Source: Chloroflexota bacterium | GTDB lineage: Bacteria; Chloroflexota; Dehalococcoidia; Lucifugimonadales; UBA2962 | Assembly: GCA_003228095.2 (NCBI GenBank) | Contig: QGNM01000001.1 | Span: 57,494-121,493, forward strand | Direction: 5' to 3' | Length of the DNA stretch: 64,000 nt | In this document: in pieces, positions 61,330 through 64,000 of the stretch | How the letters are laid out: each line of letters starts with the position of its first letter | How positions within the stretch are numbered: the first letter of the stretch is position 1 | Program-made: the position numbers and the translations under genes | The notes under the pieces: model-generated | Databases searched by the model: none | Seen by the model: the letters and a program-made list of their open reading frames with translations, nothing else | What the model was told of the DNA's origin: nothing

Positions 61330-62655
61330 ATAACTAAACTTGGAGTAATCGGAGCAGGACCAGTCGGATTAGTAACGTCTGCAGGTTTTGCTACCTTAGA
61401 AAACGAAGTGATGTGCGTTGAAAGTAATCAGGAAATCCTGTCAGGCGTTTCATTGGGAAACGTCCCTATTTTCGAACCTGAACTAGAAAGTCTGATATCA
61501 GATTGTATTGAAAGCCGAACTTTACAATTCACAGATCAAATAAAAGACGTTCTTGAATTTGCTGAAGTCATTTTCATATGCGTAGGAACTCCACAAGCTG
61601 AAGATGGTAAAGCTGACCTTAGCCAAATAGATTCAGTGGCAATTGATATCGCTAAAAATTTGAGCGGGTACAAATTATTAGTAGAAAAAAGCACTGTTCC
61701 CACTGGGACACATGTTCGATTAAAAAACACAATGTCACTCCATTTAAAAAATAAGGTCGATTTTGACATTGCGTGTGTCCCCGAGTTCTTGAGAGAAGGG
61801 AGTGCAGTAAGAGATTTCTTTAACCCTGACCGGGTAATTCTAGGCATAGAGTCTGAAAATTCACGTCAATTACTTTCATCTATATATAAAGGTTTTGAAT
61901 GTCCAAAAATATGGACAAACCCAGCTACAGCTGAATTAATTAAATACGCTTCGAACGGGTTCCTAGCAATGAAAATATCATACGCAAACATGTTGGCAGA
62001 TATATGTGAGGTGACTGGTGCAGATGTCGAGTCTCTGATAGAAGGAATCGGTCAGGATTCAAGAATAGGGAAAGCATTTATCAACCCAGGAGTAGGATAT
62101 GGTGGCAGTTGCCTCCCAAAAGATGTTAGCGCATTTATTGATATTTTTGACCAACATAAAGTCAATAACGGTTTACTAAAGGAGGTCGAATCTATTAATC
62201 GGCTACGGCCACAGCAAATAATAACGAAATTAAAATCTTCGATAAAAAATCTAGAAGATAAGAAAATTGCAGTATGGGGACTGGCCTTTAAACCCAATAC
62301 GGATGACGTAAGAAATGCCCCTAGTTTGGAAGTGGTAAGTAGGTTGATTGAAGAAAAAGCTATCGTTAATTGCCATGATCCACAAGCGACAAATCAGTTT
62401 AAAAAAGCATTTGACCAAAATGCAAATGTAAACTTTTTTGATGACAAGTACGCAAGTGTCATGAAATGTGATGCACTTATAATTCTTACTGAGTGGCCTG
62501 AGTACTTTGAAACCAATCTAGAGCAATTAAAAACTAAAATGGAAACCCCGTTAATTATAGATGGAAGAAGCGTATTTAAACTTGATGAGGTTCAAAAGTC
62601 TGGATTCGAATACAAAGCTTTCGGTTTAAAAGAAAATAATAATTGGCAGGCGTAA
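61330..62655 (+). CDS. ugd: UDP-glucose 6-dehydrogenase family protein, apparent AUA start
   Basis: Oxidises a UDP-hexose (most likely UDP-glucose) to the uronic acid. ITKLGVIGAGPVGLVTSAGFA is the NAD loop; VEKSTVPTGT, PEFLREGSAVRDF, EYIKYASNxFLA-type ELIKYASNGFLAMKISY and the catalytic Cys in GYGGSCLPKDVSAF follow. The first ATG, at 61408, falls after the NAD loop and would destroy it. The frame is open upstream with no ATG, GTG or TTG; ATA at 61330 has GGAGG (61320-61324) five bases before it. Starting there gives 441 residues, the normal length. Confidence 0.88.
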   Translation: MTKLGVIGAGPVGLVTSAGFATLENEVMCVESNQEILSGVSLGNVPIFEPELESLISDCIESRTLQFTDQIKDVLEFAEVIFICVGTPQAEDGKADLSQIDSVAIDIAKNLSGYKLLVEKSTVPTGTHVRLKNTMSLHLKNKVDFDIACVPEFLREGSAVRDFFNPDRVILGIESENSRQLLSSIYKGFECPKIWTNPATAELIKYASNGFLAMKISYANMLADICEVTGADVESLIEGIGQDSRIGKAFINPGVGYGGSCLPKDVSAFIDIFDQHKVNNGLLKEVESINRLRPQQIITKLKSSIKNLEDKKIAVWGLAFKPNTDDVRNAPSLEVVSRLIEEKAIVNCHDPQATNQFKKAFDQNANVNFFDDKYASVMKCDALIILTEWPEYFETNLEQLKTKMETPLIIDGRSVFKLDEVQKSGFEYKAFGLKENNNWQA

Positions 62656-62693
62656 TATGAAAAGAATAAAGCAAAACAGGGATTACTAAAATA

Positions 62694-64000
62694 GTGAGAC
62701 AGGTACTTATAAATAAGCAGGGGAAATTGACTGTGGCTGAAATCCCAGCCCCAACAGTTGAACCAGGTAAAGTTTTAGTTAAAACAGAATATTCTGTAAT
62801 TAGCTCTGGCACTGAAGTAGCCACCATAAAACATCATAGTTCAGGGCTTGTTTCTAAGGCTATATCAAAACCAGAATTAATAGGTAAGCTAGCCGTTCAG
62901 GTCATGGAGAATGGACCTGTTCGAACAGTAGAATTCATAAAAGACAACCTTACTCGCTGGACTGCTCTTGGATATAGTGCATCCGGCACTGTTTTAGAAG
63001 TTGGTGATAATGTTTCAAAAATAAAAGTTGGAGATAAGGTCGCATGTATAGGTTCTGAATATGCATACCACGCTGACGTAATATGTGTGCCTGAAAATTT
63101 GGCTGTCCAAGTACCTGAAGGAGCGAGTTTACAAAATGCTGCTTTTGCGCCTATTGCTGCGATAGCTACTCAGGCCACGCGCAAATGTCAAATTTCTATC
63201 GGGGAAACAGCAGCAGTCATCGGTTTAGGATTAGTAGGACTCTTAACCTGTCAAATCTTAAGTCTTAGTGGATGTCGGGTAATAGGCATTGATCCAAGCG
63301 CAAACCGAAGGAAGCTTGCCATGAAAATGGGGGCGCTTAATTCAATTGCAGGTGATGAAGGGATCAAGGCAGCAATCGAGTCTCACACTGACGGATTAGG
63401 TGTAGATGTCTCGGTAATCACTGCAGCATCCGAGACCAGTGCACCAGTAATGCTCGGATCAGAGCTTTGCAGGGAAGGCGGGAAAATAGTCGTGGTGGGA
63501 GATGTAAAATTAGACATTGACCGTAACGTTATGTACCGAAAAGAACTCGATCTTATAATGTCTAGATCGACCGGCCCCGGAAGATATGACTTCGAATACG
63601 AGGAAAGGGGGCATGATTATCCAAGTCAGTATGTTAGATGGACTGAAGCGCGAAATGTTGACTCCTGCCTTAAGCTAATGGCCAATGGATCACTAAATAT
63701 CGAGTCTATTATTACTAATGAAATAACTGTAGATCAGATAGATAAAGCATATGAACTTCTATCTACACAAGATTCAACAGTAGCTGTATTAATAAATTAT
63801 GGTGATTCTTCTAAAAAGCCTAACATCTCTACGCGATTAGATATAAAACCATTAAAACCATTGGATTCTAGTGTAATCGGGGCTGCAGTAATCGGAACAG
63901 GTGAGTTCGCGAAAGCCATTACTTTACCCAATATCCGTGCCAATAATAACTTTCAATTAATAGGCGTATCAAATCGGACTGGCCATACTGCAGAACATGC
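62694..64000 (+). CDS. Fused zinc-type dehydrogenase / Gfo-Idh-MocA oxidoreductase, cut by window end
   Basis: The frame is open to the window edge. The first ~370 residues resemble zinc-containing alcohol/threonine dehydrogenases: EYSVISSGTE, GYSASGTVLEVGDNVSKIKVGDKVAC and the Rossmann loop AVIGLGLVGLLTCQIL. The usual catalytic and structural cysteine sets are not evident. From about residue 395, GAAVIGTGEFAKAITLPNI begins a second NAD(P)-binding domain of the Gfo/Idh/MocA type. Such fusions occur in surface-glycan loci, often beside heparinase-like genes. GTG at 62694 gives the usual MRQVLI start. It lies 38 bp after ugd. Confidence 0.85.
   Translation, partial: MRQVLINKQGKLTVAEIPAPTVEPGKVLVKTEYSVISSGTEVATIKHHSSGLVSKAISKPELIGKLAVQVMENGPVRTVEFIKDNLTRWTALGYSASGTVLEVGDNVSKIKVGDKVACIGSEYAYHADVICVPENLAVQVPEGASLQNAAFAPIAAIATQATRKCQISIGETAAVIGLGLVGLLTCQILSLSGCRVIGIDPSANRRKLAMKMGALNSIAGDEGIKAAIESHTDGLGVDVSVITAASETSAPVMLGSELCREGGKIVVVGDVKLDIDRNVMYRKELDLIMSRSTGPGRYDFEYEERGHDYPSQYVRWTEARNVDSCLKLMANGSLNIESIITNEITVDQIDKAYELLSTQDSTVAVLINYGDSSKKPNISTRLDIKPLKPLDSSVIGAAVIGTGEFAKAITLPNIRANNNFQLIGVSNRTGHTAEH

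Noticed and set aside
61408..62655. ATG at 61408 as the start of ugd
   Set aside because: This would remove the complete N-terminal NAD-binding loop, which is encoded in frame upstream and preceded by GGAGG.
62657..62689. A 10-codon ATG frame between ugd and the fused oxidoreductase
   Set aside because: No supporting signal; it lies in the spacer that carries the ribosome-binding site of the next gene.
1..64000. tRNA, rRNA, CRISPR arrays, transposases, phage genes
   Set aside because: I looked in the intergenic gaps and at repeats on both strands and found nothing with the needed structure; no frame resembles a transposase, integrase or Cas protein.

Overview
The window looks like a chromosomal segment of an AT-rich, compact, free-living bacterium. 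My best guess is a marine Chloroflexota lineage (SAR202/Dehalococcoidia-like). The grounds are the gene content, the low GC, the frequent TTG starts and the very short intergenic spaces. This is an inference from style and content, not from a marker tree. I see no rRNA, tRNA, CRISPR array, insertion sequence or prophage.

Layout. (1) 1-3139, minus strand: the N-terminal part of pyrF and a molybdate ABC transporter operon modA-modB-modC. (2) 3199-10272, plus strand: nusA, ylxR, infB, rbfA, truB, then rplU, rpmA, rpmE and a YqhQ-like DUF1385 membrane protein. This block starts with a strong promoter, a palindrome centred on its -10 box and a terminator-like hairpin just before nusA; rimP is missing from its usual place. 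(3) 10226-14252, minus: corrinoid adenosyltransferase, hisH, hisA, a methyltransferase, hisF and hisIE as one operon. (4) 14494-18337, plus: a PH-domain/zinc-ribbon membrane protein, an amidohydrolase and a kelch lipoprotein. (5) 18360-26775: housekeeping genes on both strands (moeB-like, coaX, coaBC, an SDR, valS) and two unrecognised proteins. (6) 26869-30607, minus: secA and prs. (7) 30911-33427, plus: an iron-sulfur APS reductase and a fused ATP sulfurylase/APS kinase. (8) 33431-61083, minus: a 27.6 kb surface-polysaccharide cluster. (9) 61330-64000, plus: UDP-glucose dehydrogenase and a two-domain oxidoreductase cut by the window end, probably the start of more polysaccharide genes.

The polysaccharide cluster appears to supply several activated sugars. 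Gmd with Fcl should make GDP-L-fucose; Gmd with a DegT aminotransferase may make GDP-perosamine. GmhA, HddA and HddC-like proteins with a 4,6-dehydratase and a 3,5-epimerase look like a GDP-6-deoxyheptose branch. NeuB- and NeuA-like enzymes, with a class III aminotransferase, an SDR, a GNAT, a TIM-barrel isomerase and a sialyltransferase-like protein, look like a non-standard nonulosonic acid branch. An orphan E1 alpha/beta thiamine-diphosphate enzyme pair sits between the last two. Export is by a Wzm/Wzt ABC transporter whose ATPase carries a C-terminal glycan-recognition-type domain. No polymerase or initiating glycosyltransferase is in view.

The most distinctive observations are the nonulosonate-like module, the orphan E1 pair, two tandem sugar-nucleotide SDRs without the usual YxxxK tyrosine, two genes that seem to start at AUA behind good ribosome-binding sites, and the promoter-palindrome-hairpin arrangement before nusA.
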